DNA of 64,000 nucleotides, from NCBI GenBank assembly GCA_001312505.1, contig BBDW01000012.1, positions 41,678-105,677 of the forward strand, read 5' to 3'. The notes beneath the pieces are model-generated. The model was not told the origin of the DNA. It saw only the letters and a list, made by a program, of their open reading frames with translations, and did no database searches. Made by a program: the position numbers and the translations under genes. Positions 39,718 to 50,684 of this stretch are shown here, piece after piece (the first letter of the stretch is position 1; every line of letters starts with the position of its first letter). Source of the DNA: Mediterraneibacter faecis JCM 15917. Lineage in GTDB: Bacteria; Bacillota; Clostridia; Lachnospirales; Lachnospiraceae.

Positions 39718-40749
39718 ATGAATAGGAAAACAGCAGGACGTATTTCAGCAATGGCAATGGCGAGCATGATGATGATGTCAGTTTGTGTGGTAAATGCGGC
39801 GGCCGAGGAAAATGAACCGATCACACAGTTGAATCTGAAGAAAACAGTGACAACGGATGGAAATACATACCAGCCAAACACTTCATTTTCGTTTCATGTG
39901 GAGAATGGTGAAGCAGCAGAAAATTGGAGAGATAATGTAGTATATGCCGGTGTGACAGGTGGAATCAAGGCCACCCAGACAATCGGATTCCAACCATCAG
40001 GAGAAGATACACTGGCAGCAGTTTACAGCAAGAATGCAACATTGGAAATTAATGCAGAGGTATTTGAACATGCCGGTGTTTATCATTATGTTGTGACTGA
40101 AGATGCAGGCTCTTATGAAGGAATCGATTATGATACAGCAGGCAGAGATGTTTATCTTTTTGTATATAACGGAGCAGATGGAGCACTTTATGTTGGAAAT
40201 GTAATTACAGAAAATAACGGTGAAAAAGGTGATCTTGAATTTATCAATGATTATGGTGCAGAAAATGATACAACGCATGATGTGACAATCAAAAAAACGA
40301 TCACAGGTAATCAGGGAGTTAAAAATAAATCCTTCGAATTCAAGGTTGCGGTGAATGGTGGACAGGGAGAACTCTACAAAGTTGTAGTGAAGAAAAATGC
40401 AAATGCACAGGCACTTACAGAATACATCACAAGCAATGAAGCAGAAACTTCTTATCAGATTTCTGATACAGGTTCGATTACAATTTATGGATTGACAGAA
40501 TCTGATAAATACACGGTAACAGAGACCGATGCGAATAAAGATGGATATACCACTACGATTGACGGAGAAACAACTGCGACCGGAACAAAGACAGGAACTA
40601 CAAAAGAAGATGGTACAGTAGTTCAGTATGTGAATGAGAAAGATGCGGCTGTAGTAACAGGCGTCGCAAAGAAATACACACCATACGTACTACTTGTGGG
40701 TGCGGCAGGCGCACTTGGATCAGTTTTCTTTCGTAGAAAAAGAGCATGA
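39718..40749 (+). CDS. Major pilin, FctA/Spy0128-type
   Basis: A 343-aa protein with a signal peptide (cleavage near VNA-AAEE) and two beta-sandwich domains of the FctA type. Domain 1 has LKKTVTTDG and an E-box-like YVVTEDAG; domain 2 has VTIKKTITGN and YTVTETDANK. Each offers Lys, Asn and Glu for an intramolecular isopeptide bond. The C-terminus has VVTGVAKK, a hydrophobic helix and RRKRA, a variant of the sortase signal. It probably forms the pilus shaft. Start ATG behind AAGTGAGGTAGAG. Confidence 0.85.
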   Translation: MNRKTAGRISAMAMASMMMMSVCVVNAAAEENEPITQLNLKKTVTTDGNTYQPNTSFSFHVENGEAAENWRDNVVYAGVTGGIKATQTIGFQPSGEDTLAAVYSKNATLEINAEVFEHAGVYHYVVTEDAGSYEGIDYDTAGRDVYLFVYNGADGALYVGNVITENNGEKGDLEFINDYGAENDTTHDVTIKKTITGNQGVKNKSFEFKVAVNGGQGELYKVVVKKNANAQALTEYITSNEAETSYQISDTGSITIYGLTESDKYTVTETDANKDGYTTTIDGETTATGTKTGTTKEDGTVVQYVNEKDAAVVTGVAKKYTPYVLLVGAAGALGSVFFRRKRA

Positions 40750-41551
40750 TAAACGAAACGACAGAAGGTCAGGAGGCAGGGGGGGAGCAGAGGGAAGAGC
40801 TGTTTTTTAAAGTTATAAAAGCGGGAAATAAGATATTGGAAATTCTGGCAGCGCTCTTTATTATTCTTATGCTTCTTTATGGTGCATATTCATTATGGGA
40901 TACCTGCCAGATCAACCGACGTGCGTTTATCAGCGGAGAATTAATGAAATATAAACCTGCAGGAAAAACGGATGAAAGTCCGTCCCTGCAGGAACTTCAG
41001 AAAATCAATCCGGATGTGTGTGCCTGGCTGACGGTAGATGGAACAAAGATTGATTATCCGGTTGTGCAGGGAGAAACAAATCTGGAATATATCAATCAGG
41101 ATATCTATGGAGAGTTTGCTCTTTCAGGAAGTATTTTTCTGGATAGCAGAAATGACAGAAAATTTATTGACAGTTACAGTTTATTATATGGTCACCATAT
41201 GGATAATGGCGCAATGTTTGGGGATGTGATGAATTATAAAGAAAAGGAGTATTTTGAATCGCACAAAACAGGTACGCTATATTTGAATGAACAGTTAGAA
41301 AAAATCCAGTGGTTCGCCTGTGTGGAGACGGATGCGTATGATGAAGTTATTTATAATCCACGAGATTATAAGAAAGAGAATCTGGAAGACTGATGGAATA
41401 TATAAAGGCACATGCCGTGCAGTATCGTCTTCCTGAGAAAAAAGGAAAAGAGGGGGGGTGGAACAGGATCATTGGCTTATCTACTTGTTCTAACGATCAG
41501 ACGAATGGAAGAGTAATACTTTATGGATTTTTATATGATAGGGATAGGTAG
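40746..41551 (+). CDS. Class B sortase, pilus-type (one frameshift)
   Basis: About 268 aa. One N-terminal membrane helix (ILEILAALFIILMLLYGAYSLW). The class B pattern follows: DVCAWLTVDGTKIDYPVVQG, the catalytic His in LLYGHHMDNGAMFGD, Cys in LSTCS and Arg in NGRVILYG. One C is missing at 41390 (GACCTG expected), after which LMEYIKAHAVQYRLPEKKG continues to the stop 41549-41551. A G7 run at ~41452 adds a Gly. It overlaps the major pilin gene by 4 bases and most likely polymerises it, as SrtC does in streptococcal FCT loci. Confidence 0.85.
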
Positions 41552-41702
41552 ATAAAGAATGATGTAGCGCAACGCCGTTGCATATTTGTCTGTTGAATGT
41601 TAAAATGTGAATGTCATTCAGGTTTAGGTCAAAGCTAGAAAAAGAGCGAAAATGGATCTGGATAATTTCGAAAATCAGGGAAATAAAGGCAGGCAGTATA
41701 CG

Positions 41703-42767
41703 ATGACGATAAAAGAGATTGCGCAGATGGCCGGGGGGGTGTCCAGCGCAGCAGTATCAAGATATTTGAATGGCGGATATGTGAGTGAACAGAAAAAGGA
41801 GCAGATCCGTAAAGTGATTGAAAAGACGGGATATCAGCCGTCTACTCAGGCAAGAATCCTAAGAACCGGACGCGCACATCTGGTTGGTGTGGTGGCTCCG
41901 AAGATCAATTCAGAATCAATCAGCCGGATCACAGCGGGAATTGAACAGGTTCTTTCGGCAAGAGGGTACCAGATGCTTCTTGCAAGCACGGATAATCAGC
42001 CAAAGAATGAGCTGACTTATCTGAGAATCTTTGAAAGTTATCCGGTAGATGGAATTGTACTGATCGGTACAGTGCTTACAGACGAGCATCGGAGATTTTT
42101 AAAAGAATCAAAGGTTCCGGTTGTGATTGTGGGACAGGAGACAGAAATGGCAAGCTGTATCTATCATGATGATTTTGGTGCGGGAAGAGCAATGGGACAA
42201 GAAGTTGCGGTGAAAGCACTGAAGCGGAATGGTGGAAGACCTGAAGATTGCAAGATTGCATATATTGGTGTTACTCGTGAAGATAAGGCAGCAGGTGCTG
42301 CCAGAGAAGACGGGTTCCGCAAAGGACTTCAGGAAGCAGGGATTACTTTCGATGACCATCGGTACAGACGCGAATCAGAATTTACAATGAGCGGCGGATA
42401 TGAAGCAGTAGTGGATTTGTTGAGCGAAGAAAATGGAATCGATATCATATCATGCGCAACAGATACGATTGCAGCAGGAGCAATCGAGGCATTGATCGCA
42501 CAGAGTAAAAAGGCGGTTCCGGAATCGGTTCAGAATTCTGGTGCAAGGATGCTACACATTTTGGAACAGTCTGGTATCTGTGTCACAGGATTTGGTGATA
42601 ATCAGATGTTAAGGGCTGTGACAGGCGGTATTCCAACGGTTCATTTTGGGTATAAAACGAGTGGAATCAAGGGGGGGGCAGAGCTCTTGCTTGAACAGAT
42701 TGAAGAGAAAAATCCGGTGCCGGTGCATATGAAGCTGGGATTCCAGATCGTGAATAGATTTGAATGA
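41703..42767 (+). CDS. scrR: LacI-family sucrose regulator (ScrR-like)
   Basis: About 354 aa from ATG 41703, the usual family start MTIKEIAQMAG; ATG 41652 would add 17 residues. The helix-turn-helix is SSAAVSRYLNGGYVSEQKK, then a sugar-binding domain to HMKLGFQIVNRFE. A G7 run (41733-41739) gives MAGGVSS, a Gly too many in the recognition region. It sits directly upstream of the sucrose PTS and hydrolase genes and probably represses them (inference). Confidence 0.85.
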   Translation: MTIKEIAQMAGGVSSAAVSRYLNGGYVSEQKKEQIRKVIEKTGYQPSTQARILRTGRAHLVGVVAPKINSESISRITAGIEQVLSARGYQMLLASTDNQPKNELTYLRIFESYPVDGIVLIGTVLTDEHRRFLKESKVPVVIVGQETEMASCIYHDDFGAGRAMGQEVAVKALKRNGGRPEDCKIAYIGVTREDKAAGAAREDGFRKGLQEAGITFDDHRYRRESEFTMSGGYEAVVDLLSEENGIDIISCATDTIAAGAIEALIAQSKKAVPESVQNSGARMLHILEQSGICVTGFGDNQMLRAVTGGIPTVHFGYKTSGIKGGAELLLEQIEEKNPVPVHMKLGFQIVNRFE

Positions 42768-42820
42768 ATGTAACTAAGAGTATAGTGCAAGTTAAACAAA
42801 ACAGAAGAATCAGAATTAGT

Positions 42821-42853
42821 AAAAATGCCATCTTTACAAATGGCATTTTTTAT
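42821..42853 (+). terminator. Terminator of the scrR gene
   Basis: AAAAATGCCAT pairs with ATGGCATTTTT around an 8-nt loop, followed by T's. Confidence 0.85.
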
Positions 42854-42874
42854 TTAATATAAAATCATAAAACG

Positions 42875-42888
42875 TGAAAACGATTACA
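42875..42888 (+). promoter_or_regulatory. Catabolite-responsive element (cre)
   Basis: TGAAAACGATTACA matches the 14-base CcpA cre consensus (TGWAANCGNTNWCA) at every position. It lies 30 bp before the scrA start. Confidence 0.8.
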
Positions 42889-42918
42889 CATAAAATAGAG
42901 AAGGAAGGGAGCGTAATC

Positions 42919-44835
42919 ATGGATTACAGGAAAACAGCCCAGGAGATTCTGGGATATGTAGGTGGAAGTAAGAATATTGTATCCGCAGCGCACTGCGCAA
43001 CGCGTCTTCGTCTTGTTATCGCAGATAATAGTAAGGCTGATAAAGAGGCAATAGAGAATGTGGACGGAGTAAAGGGAGTATTTGAGGCATCTGGACAGCT
43101 TCAGATTATTCTTGGAACAGGAACAGTGAATAAAGTGTTTGATGAATTTATCGCGATCGCAGGTATTACAGCAAGCACAAAGGCTGAGGCAAAGGAAGCA
43201 GCGACAGAGAAGCAGAACTGGTTTATGAAGGCCATCAAGCTGTTAGGTGATATTTTTGTACCGATCATTCCGGCCATCGTAGCAAGTGGTTTCCTGATGG
43301 GAATCATGAATGCGCTGGATTTCATGAATGCAAATGGATTTTTAGCAATTGATACAAGCAGTTCTATTTATGTGTTTGCGAATCTGTTCAGTAATATCGC
43401 TTATACATTTCTGCAGATTCTGATTGCATTTTCAGCTGCGAAAGCATTTGGTGCAAACCAGTATCTTGGAGCTGTTATCGGTATGATCATGATTCATCCG
43501 TCACTGCAGAATGCATATACAGTTGCAACAGAAGGTGTACAGCAGACACAGAGCGTATTCTTCGGACTGTATCACATCGACATGGTTGGATACCAGGGAC
43601 ATGTAATCCCGGTTATTATTGCAGTATGGATCCTTTCTGTATTAGAAAAGAAGCTGCACAAGGTAGTTCCGGCAGCACTTGATCTGTTTGTAACACCACT
43701 TGTCAGCGTATTCGTGACAGGATATCTTACACTTTCTATCGTAGGACCGATCTTCGTATGGGGTGAGAATGCGATCCTTGGAGCAATCCAGTGGATGCTG
43801 ACACTTCCGCTCGGACTTGGAAGTCTGATCATGGGAGGTTTGTATGCACCGACAGTAGTAACAGGTATTCATCAGATGTATACAGCAATCGATATCGGTC
43901 AGCTGGCAAAATACGGAGTAACTTACTGGCTTCCACTTGCAAGTGCAGCAAATGTAGCACAGGGTGCGGCAGCATTAGCAGTTGGAATTAAATCAAAAGA
44001 TCAGAAAGTTAAATCCCTTGCACTCCCGTCATCACTTAGTGCATTTATGGGAATCACAGAGCCGGCAATCTTTGGTGTAAACTTAAGATTCTTCAAACCA
44101 TTTATCGCAGGATGTATTGGTGGAGGATGTGGAGCTCTGTATGCATCACTTGTACATCTTGGAGCAAAGGGAACAGGAGTAACAGGTATCTTCGGTATTC
44201 TGCTTTGCCTGAATCAGCCGCTTCAGTACATTATTGAGATGGCAATTTCAGTAGGAGTAGCATTTGTGATCTCCTTCATGATTTACAAAGATAAAGAGCC
44301 GGTAGTTAAGACAGCCGCAACAGAGACAACAGTTGAGAAAACAGAAGAGACAGAGAATGTAGTAGAAGCAGAAAATGTTTCAGCAGAAGAAATTACAAGC
44401 CCGGTAAACGGAAATGTTGTTGCGACAGCAGAAGTAGCAGATGAGACATTTGCATCAGAGATGCTTGGAACAACTGTTGCAGTTGAGCCAACAGATGGAA
44501 AGATTGTAGCACCATGTGACGGTGAAGTAATGAATATCTTCGATACAGGGCATGCAGTATGCATCGCAACGGAAGCAGGAGCAGAGCTTCTGATCCACAT
44601 TGGAATTGATACAGTTTCCATGGATGGAAAAGGATTTGTAAAGAAAGTAGCAGACGGAGCAAAAGTTCGTAAGGGCGATGTGCTGATCGAAGCAGATCTG
44701 GATGCTATCAAAGCAGCAGGACATCCGGCAACTACGATGATGATACTGACGAATGCAGATGACTTCAGCAAAGTAGAGAAGACAGCAGCGGGAACAGTTA
44801 CAACAGCTGATCTCGCAATGAAGATTGAGAAATAA
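42919..44835 (+). CDS. scrA: Sucrose-type PTS transporter EIIBCA
   Basis: A 638-aa three-domain permease from ATG 42919 behind AAGGAAGGGAG. EIIB is at the N-terminus with the phosphorylated Cys in SAAHCATRLRLV (~residue 26). EIIC spans about residues 95-455 with many helices and the GITEPAIFGV motif. EIIA (glucose type) is at the C-terminus with His in ELLIHIGIDTVSMDG (~560). It imports and phosphorylates a disaccharide; sucrose is inferred from the GH32 gene that follows. Trehalose or beta-glucoside permeases share the layout. Confidence 0.9.
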   Translation: MDYRKTAQEILGYVGGSKNIVSAAHCATRLRLVIADNSKADKEAIENVDGVKGVFEASGQLQIILGTGTVNKVFDEFIAIAGITASTKAEAKEAATEKQNWFMKAIKLLGDIFVPIIPAIVASGFLMGIMNALDFMNANGFLAIDTSSSIYVFANLFSNIAYTFLQILIAFSAAKAFGANQYLGAVIGMIMIHPSLQNAYTVATEGVQQTQSVFFGLYHIDMVGYQGHVIPVIIAVWILSVLEKKLHKVVPAALDLFVTPLVSVFVTGYLTLSIVGPIFVWGENAILGAIQWMLTLPLGLGSLIMGGLYAPTVVTGIHQMYTAIDIGQLAKYGVTYWLPLASAANVAQGAAALAVGIKSKDQKVKSLALPSSLSAFMGITEPAIFGVNLRFFKPFIAGCIGGGCGALYASLVHLGAKGTGVTGIFGILLCLNQPLQYIIEMAISVGVAFVISFMIYKDKEPVVKTAATETTVEKTEETENVVEAENVSAEEITSPVNGNVVATAEVADETFASEMLGTTVAVEPTDGKIVAPCDGEVMNIFDTGHAVCIATEAGAELLIHIGIDTVSMDGKGFVKKVADGAKVRKGDVLIEADLDAIKAAGHPATTMMILTNADDFSKVEKTAAGTVTTADLAMKIEK

Positions 44836-44856
44836 ATTGAACAGTGATTAAAAAGA

Positions 44857-44905
44857 TACAGCCGTTTTATTCAAAGAAGAATTCTTGCAGAATAGAACGG
44901 CTGTA
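44857..44905 (+). promoter_or_regulatory. Intercistronic hairpin between scrA and scrB
   Basis: A 16-bp stem (TACAGCCGTTTTATTC with GAATAGAACGGCTGTA, one G-U) around a 17-nt loop, without a T tract. It may stabilise or attenuate the operon mRNA. Confidence 0.6.
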
Positions 44906-44928
44906 AATGGAAAAAGGGAGACAAGAGC

Positions 44929-46359
44929 ATGAATGCATTAACAAGGGATCTGATCAAACTGGTAGATATGACGGAAGAGATGATGAAAGAAAAAGAGCAG
45001 AAAGAAGGAGCGGATTATCGTGAGAAGCTGCATCTGATGCCTCCTGTTGGCTGGCTCAATGATCCGAACGGATTGTGCCAGTTGAATGGGATCTATCATG
45101 CATTTTTTCAGTATTCTCCATTTAATGCCGAAGGCGGCGTGAAGATGTGGGGGGGGCACTATACAAGCAAAGATATGATCGACTGGGAATACCAGGGAGT
45201 AAAGTTATATCCGGATCAGCCATTTGACTGTCATGGTGTATACTCCGGATCAGCATTTATCGAAGATGACAAAATGTATGTTTACTATACAGGCAATGTA
45301 AAGCTGGAAGACGGAGATTTTGACTATATCAACACAGGACGCGAGTCAAATACGGTTCTTGTTGTCAGTGAGGATGGAAAGACATTCGGTCCGAAGAAAG
45401 AACTAATGAGAAATGTTGATTATCCGTCAGATCTGACCTGCCATGTGCGTGACCCGAAGGTATGGAAAGAAGGAGATACTTACTACATGATTCAGGGTGC
45501 GCGTACAAAAGAAGATGTCGGACAGGCATTGATCTTTGAGTCAAAAGATAAAATCAACTGGAATTTCAGAAGCCGCGTGGAATCAGAAGAACCATTCGGA
45601 TACATGTGGGAATGTCCGGATTATTTTGAGGTAGACGGAACAAAAATTCTCTCGGCGTCTGTGCAGGGACTTGAGGGTGGTATCTGGGACGACAGAAATG
45701 TTTATCAGTCCGGATACTTCCTAGTAGATGGGGATATTCTGGAAGACTATAAACTCTCCGAGTATCAGCTTTGGGACTATGGATTTGATTACTATGCCCC
45801 CCCACAAAGCTTTGAGACAGAAGATGGCAGAAGAATCCATATCAGTTGGATGGGAATGCCGGATTGTGAAGAATATACCAATCCGACGATCGCAGAAGGG
45901 TGGCAGCACTGCTTCACTTTTCCGAGAGAAGTATTTGTAGAAGATGGCAAAGTTTGTCAGAGACCGGTCAGAGAATTGCAAAAGAAGAAAACTCTTGTGG
46001 ATAAGTCAGCCGGAATGTTGAAAAAAGATGGATATAAAGTCTATGATGTGAATATCTCGGGCATTCAGAACAATGAATTCAGGACAGTGATTGATGAAGA
46101 ATTGATTCTTGAGTACAAAAATGGAAGATTCGAGATGCATTTTACAAGCCAGGATAAGAATTCAGTATCTGCCGGAAGAGGAATGCGTTATATTGCATTG
46201 GATTCTGTTACAGATGTAGAAATCTTGGTAGATCATTCTTCCGTGGAAGTGTTTGTGAATGATGGAGAAGCTGTATTTTCCACACGATTTTATCCAAAGG
46301 CAGACAGTCTTCTGGTAGAGGCAGAAGAGGCGCAGATTATGATGTATGAGATTCAATAG
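44929..46359 (+). CDS. scrB: Sucrose-6-phosphate hydrolase (GH32)
   Basis: A 476-aa GH32 enzyme. The nucleophile Asp is in GWLNDPNG (~residue 43), the transition-state Asp in VRDPKVW (~170), and the acid/base Glu in MWECPDYF (~227). It splits sucrose-6-phosphate from the upstream PTS into glucose-6-phosphate and fructose. G/C runs at 45149-45156 and 45797-45803 give WGGHYT and YAPPQS where WGHYT and YAPQS are usual. Start ATG behind AAAGGGAGAC. Confidence 0.93.
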   Translation: MNALTRDLIKLVDMTEEMMKEKEQKEGADYREKLHLMPPVGWLNDPNGLCQLNGIYHAFFQYSPFNAEGGVKMWGGHYTSKDMIDWEYQGVKLYPDQPFDCHGVYSGSAFIEDDKMYVYYTGNVKLEDGDFDYINTGRESNTVLVVSEDGKTFGPKKELMRNVDYPSDLTCHVRDPKVWKEGDTYYMIQGARTKEDVGQALIFESKDKINWNFRSRVESEEPFGYMWECPDYFEVDGTKILSASVQGLEGGIWDDRNVYQSGYFLVDGDILEDYKLSEYQLWDYGFDYYAPPQSFETEDGRRIHISWMGMPDCEEYTNPTIAEGWQHCFTFPREVFVEDGKVCQRPVRELQKKKTLVDKSAGMLKKDGYKVYDVNISGIQNNEFRTVIDEELILEYKNGRFEMHFTSQDKNSVSAGRGMRYIALDSVTDVEILVDHSSVEVFVNDGEAVFSTRFYPKADSLLVEAEEAQIMMYEIQ

Positions 46360-46374
46360 AGAAAAAAATGAATG

Positions 46375-46443
46375 AAAAAGAGGGCGTGGATTTATTCGTT
46401 GATATCACCACATATCAAATGATGAATCCGCGCCCTCTTTTTT
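46375..46443 (+). terminator. Terminator of the sucrose operon
   Basis: AAAGAGGGCGTGGATT pairs with AATCCGCGCCCTCTTT (one G-U) and a T run follows. Confidence 0.85.
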
Positions 46444-46462
46444 GAATCAGCAGGATTGGAAA

Positions 46463-46630
46463 TGTGAAATGTCACAGAAAATGTGAAAGAGATCTAACGC
46501 TGTGAAGGGGGGCATAATGTACAAAAAGTATTGTTGAAACGCCAGAGTGTATGTATTATATGTACAGAGTAATTCATGAATGAAAAAACACTGTTGATGA
46601 CAGAGAATTTGTAAACAGTTGTAAACAAGT
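46463..46630 (+). promoter_or_regulatory. Operator-like repeats before the alpha-glucoside operon
   Basis: A palindrome TGTGAAATGTCACA (46463-46476) and a tandem pair TTGTAAACAGTTGTAAACAA (~46609-46628) stand upstream of the PTS gene. No gene occupies this stretch. The RpiR regulator at the end of the operon is a candidate binder. Confidence 0.4.
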
Positions 46631-46650
46631 TACGTAGGAGGAATGAGGAT

Positions 46651-48232
46651 ATGAGTGAAAAGAAAAGTACTTTGATGCAAAAAGTACAGCGCTTTGGTGG
46701 AGCGATGTTCACGCCGGTATTATTTTTTGCAGTCTTTGGAATTATTGTAGGTTTCGCAACTTTATTTAAGAATAATCTGGTATTTGGATCTTTGGCAGAT
46801 CCTGAGACTACCTGGTACAAGGTCTGGGATATCATTTATAATGGAGCAAACACGGTATTTAAACAGATGCCATTGATATTTGCAATTGGTCTTCCGGTAT
46901 CACTTGCAAAGAAACAGCAGGCAAGAGCATGTCTTGAGATATTTGTAATCTATGCAACCTTTCTTTATCTGACAAGTTCTATTTTGCAGTACTGGGGGGC
47001 CGGTTTTTGGTGTTGATTTTGAATCTGTAGAAAGAACAAGCGGACTTGCAACAATTGCCAGTGTAAGAACATTGGATATGGGAATTGTTGGAGCACTGAT
47101 CATTGCAGGAATTGCAGTTTATCTTCATAATAAGTTTTTTGACATGGAAGTGCCGAAATATGTTGAGACATTCAAAGGTTCTCCAATGGTTGTACTAATT
47201 GGATTCTTTGTTATGATTCCTGTTTCTGTTCTTGCATGCCTGATCTGGCCACATGTACAGGATGGAATTGCCAGTGTGCAGAGCTTTCTTGCAAGCACAG
47301 GAGTCTTCGGAGTAGGGATGTATACATTCCTTGAAAGATTGATGATTCCGTTTGGACTTCATCATTTCATTTACGCTCCATTTTTATATGATTCAGCAAT
47401 TGTTGACGGTGGAATCAAGGCATACTGGGTTGCGCATCTTTCAGAATTCGCTTCTATGAAAGGTTCTCTTGCAGCAATGTTCCCGGCAGGAGGATTCGCT
47501 CTTACAGGTATGAGTAAGATGTTTGCACCACTCGGAATCAGCGGAGCAATCTATGTGACAGCAAAACCAAATAAGAAAAAGAAAGTACTTGCACTTTTAA
47601 TTCCGGTATTGATTACAGCAATGTTCACAGGAATTACAGAGCCACTGGAATTTACATTTCTTTTTATCGCTCCTGTTTTGTATCTGTGTCATGCAGTGCT
47701 TGCAGGATTGATGTCAGCAATCACATTTGCATGTGGAATCAGTGGAGATTTCAGTTTGGGACTGATCCAGAATGCGTCTCTGAACTGGGTACCTCTTTGG
47801 AGCACACATGGTGGAAGCTATGTACTTCAGATTGTGATTGGATTGATTTTCTCAGCCATCTATTTTGTACTGTTCCGTGCATTGATTCTTAAGATGAATC
47901 TGAAGACACCGGGAAGAGAAGCAGATGATGAAGAAAGTAAACTGTATACAAAGAAAGAATACAAAGCAAAGAAAGAAAATAGTTCAGACAACAAATATCA
48001 GATAGCAGCAGAAGTTTATATGGAAGGTCTTGGCGGAAAAGAAAATATCATCGATGTAACAAACTGTGCTACCCGTCTTCGTGTATCGGTGAAGGATGTT
48101 GATAAGGTACTGCCGGATGCATATTTCAAAGAAAATGGCGCGCATGGTGTTGTGAGAAATGGAACAGCGCTTCAGGTTATTGTTGGTCTGAGTGTTCCCA
48201 ACGTAAGAGAAGAATTTGAAAAATTACTGTAG
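46651..48232 (+). CDS. Alpha-glucoside/maltose PTS transporter EIICB (one frameshift)
   Basis: About 526 aa. EIIC comes first (KVQRFGGAMFTPVLFF to ILKMNLKTPG) with about ten helices and GITEPLEFTF; EIIB is C-terminal with its Cys in VTNCATRLRVSV. The frame breaks at a six-G run (46994-46999); five G give YWGPVFGVDFESVERT. The domain order is that of MalX/AglA-type permeases. No EIIA is fused; it may use the EIIA of the sucrose permease or another. Starts with TAGGAGGAATGAG before the ATG. Confidence 0.87.
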
Positions 48233-48241
48233 AAATAATAG

Positions 48242-49585
<1,344 letters not shown>

Positions 49586-49625
49586 TAAAATAAAAGACAT
49601 AGTAGAAATACGATTGCGTCTAAAG

Positions 49626-49659
49626 AAAAAACTGGTGTGCAGTAGCGCAGCAGTTTTTT
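49626..49659 (+). terminator. Terminator after the GH4 gene
   Basis: AAAAAACTG pairs with CAGTTTTTT, with additional pairing towards a 4-nt loop. Confidence 0.75.
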
Positions 49660-49758
49660 CTTGTGTTAAGCAGGAAGGAGCAGGGAAGAATTGTGGAATA
49701 AATAAGAAGATTGTGATAGTATAGAAATAATAAATAATCGAGAAAATGAGGTGATGGC

Positions 49759-50525
49759 ATGAAATTAGAGGCGTTAGTCAGCAGACATTATGATGAATTG
49801 AATCCAAATGATCTTATTATCTGGCGGTATATTACTCAAAATAAAGAACAATGTCTGAACATGACGATTGAAGCACTCGCACAGTTATGCAATGTATCTC
49901 GGAGTACGGTCATGCGTTTTGCACAGAAGATTGGCTTATCCGGCTATAGTGAATTAAAAGCCTGTCTGCGCTTTGAACTGGAAGAAGACGAAGTGCCTGT
50001 GTCACGTAATTTGGTATCCTTGATATGTGACAGCAATATCAAGGCCATACATCATTTCCAGTCACAGAACTACGATGATATCTGTCAGATTTTATATAAT
50101 GCGAAAAGAATTTTTATGTATGGGACGGGGGGAGTCTGCAGAAATCAGTCTGCCGGGAATTTCAGAGAATGATGTTGTCGTTGAATATTCTGGTTAATGA
50201 TATTCCGGCGGAGGGTGAAGTGCGCAAAGTTGTAAAACTGATGAAGCCGGATGATATCTTTTTTGTTGTATCAAAATCAGGAGAAAGTGATTTTATACGT
50301 AATATTATGATTCAGGCGAACAGCAAAGGTGTGACAACAATCTCTTTGACTCGATATGGGAATAATACACTGGCCAGAATGAGCACCAAAAATTTGTTTG
50401 TAAATATAGAGGAAGTTACTGTATTGGAGGAGACCAATTTTGAGTCTATGACATTGATGTTTATCATTCTTGAAATTTTATTTGCAAAGCTAGTAGAGTA
50501 CAGGACGAAATTTTACATAGAGTAG
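49759..50525 (+). CDS. MurR/RpiR-family regulator (one frameshift)
   Basis: About 255 aa. N-terminal helix-turn-helix (IEALAQLCNVSRSTVMRFAQKIGLSGYSELK) and a C-terminal sugar-phosphate isomerase (SIS) domain with DIFFVVSKSGESDF. A six-G run (50127-50132) breaks the frame; four G give MYGTGSLQKSVCREFQRMMLS, the family sequence. It follows the alpha-glucoside genes in the same direction and probably senses a phosphorylated product, as GlvR does. Confidence 0.85.
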
Positions 50526-50615
50526 TTGAAAAATTCTTGGTAGAATTAGTGATTTTAAAAGTGATAAATTATGATTGAAAAAAAAGTTGTTGCGACTTAT
50601 AATAAAACTACAGAT

Positions 50616-50650
50616 TCCCACAGATGAAAGGTCTGTGGGGGGGATTTTTG
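50616..50650 (+). terminator. Hairpin after the RpiR gene
   Basis: TCCCACAGA pairs with TCTGTGGG(A) and is followed by a G run and ATTTTTG. It probably ends the operon. A G7 run lies in its 3' arm. Confidence 0.5.
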
Positions 50651-50684
50651 CGTTATGAATTCAAACAACCGGAGGATTTCCTTT

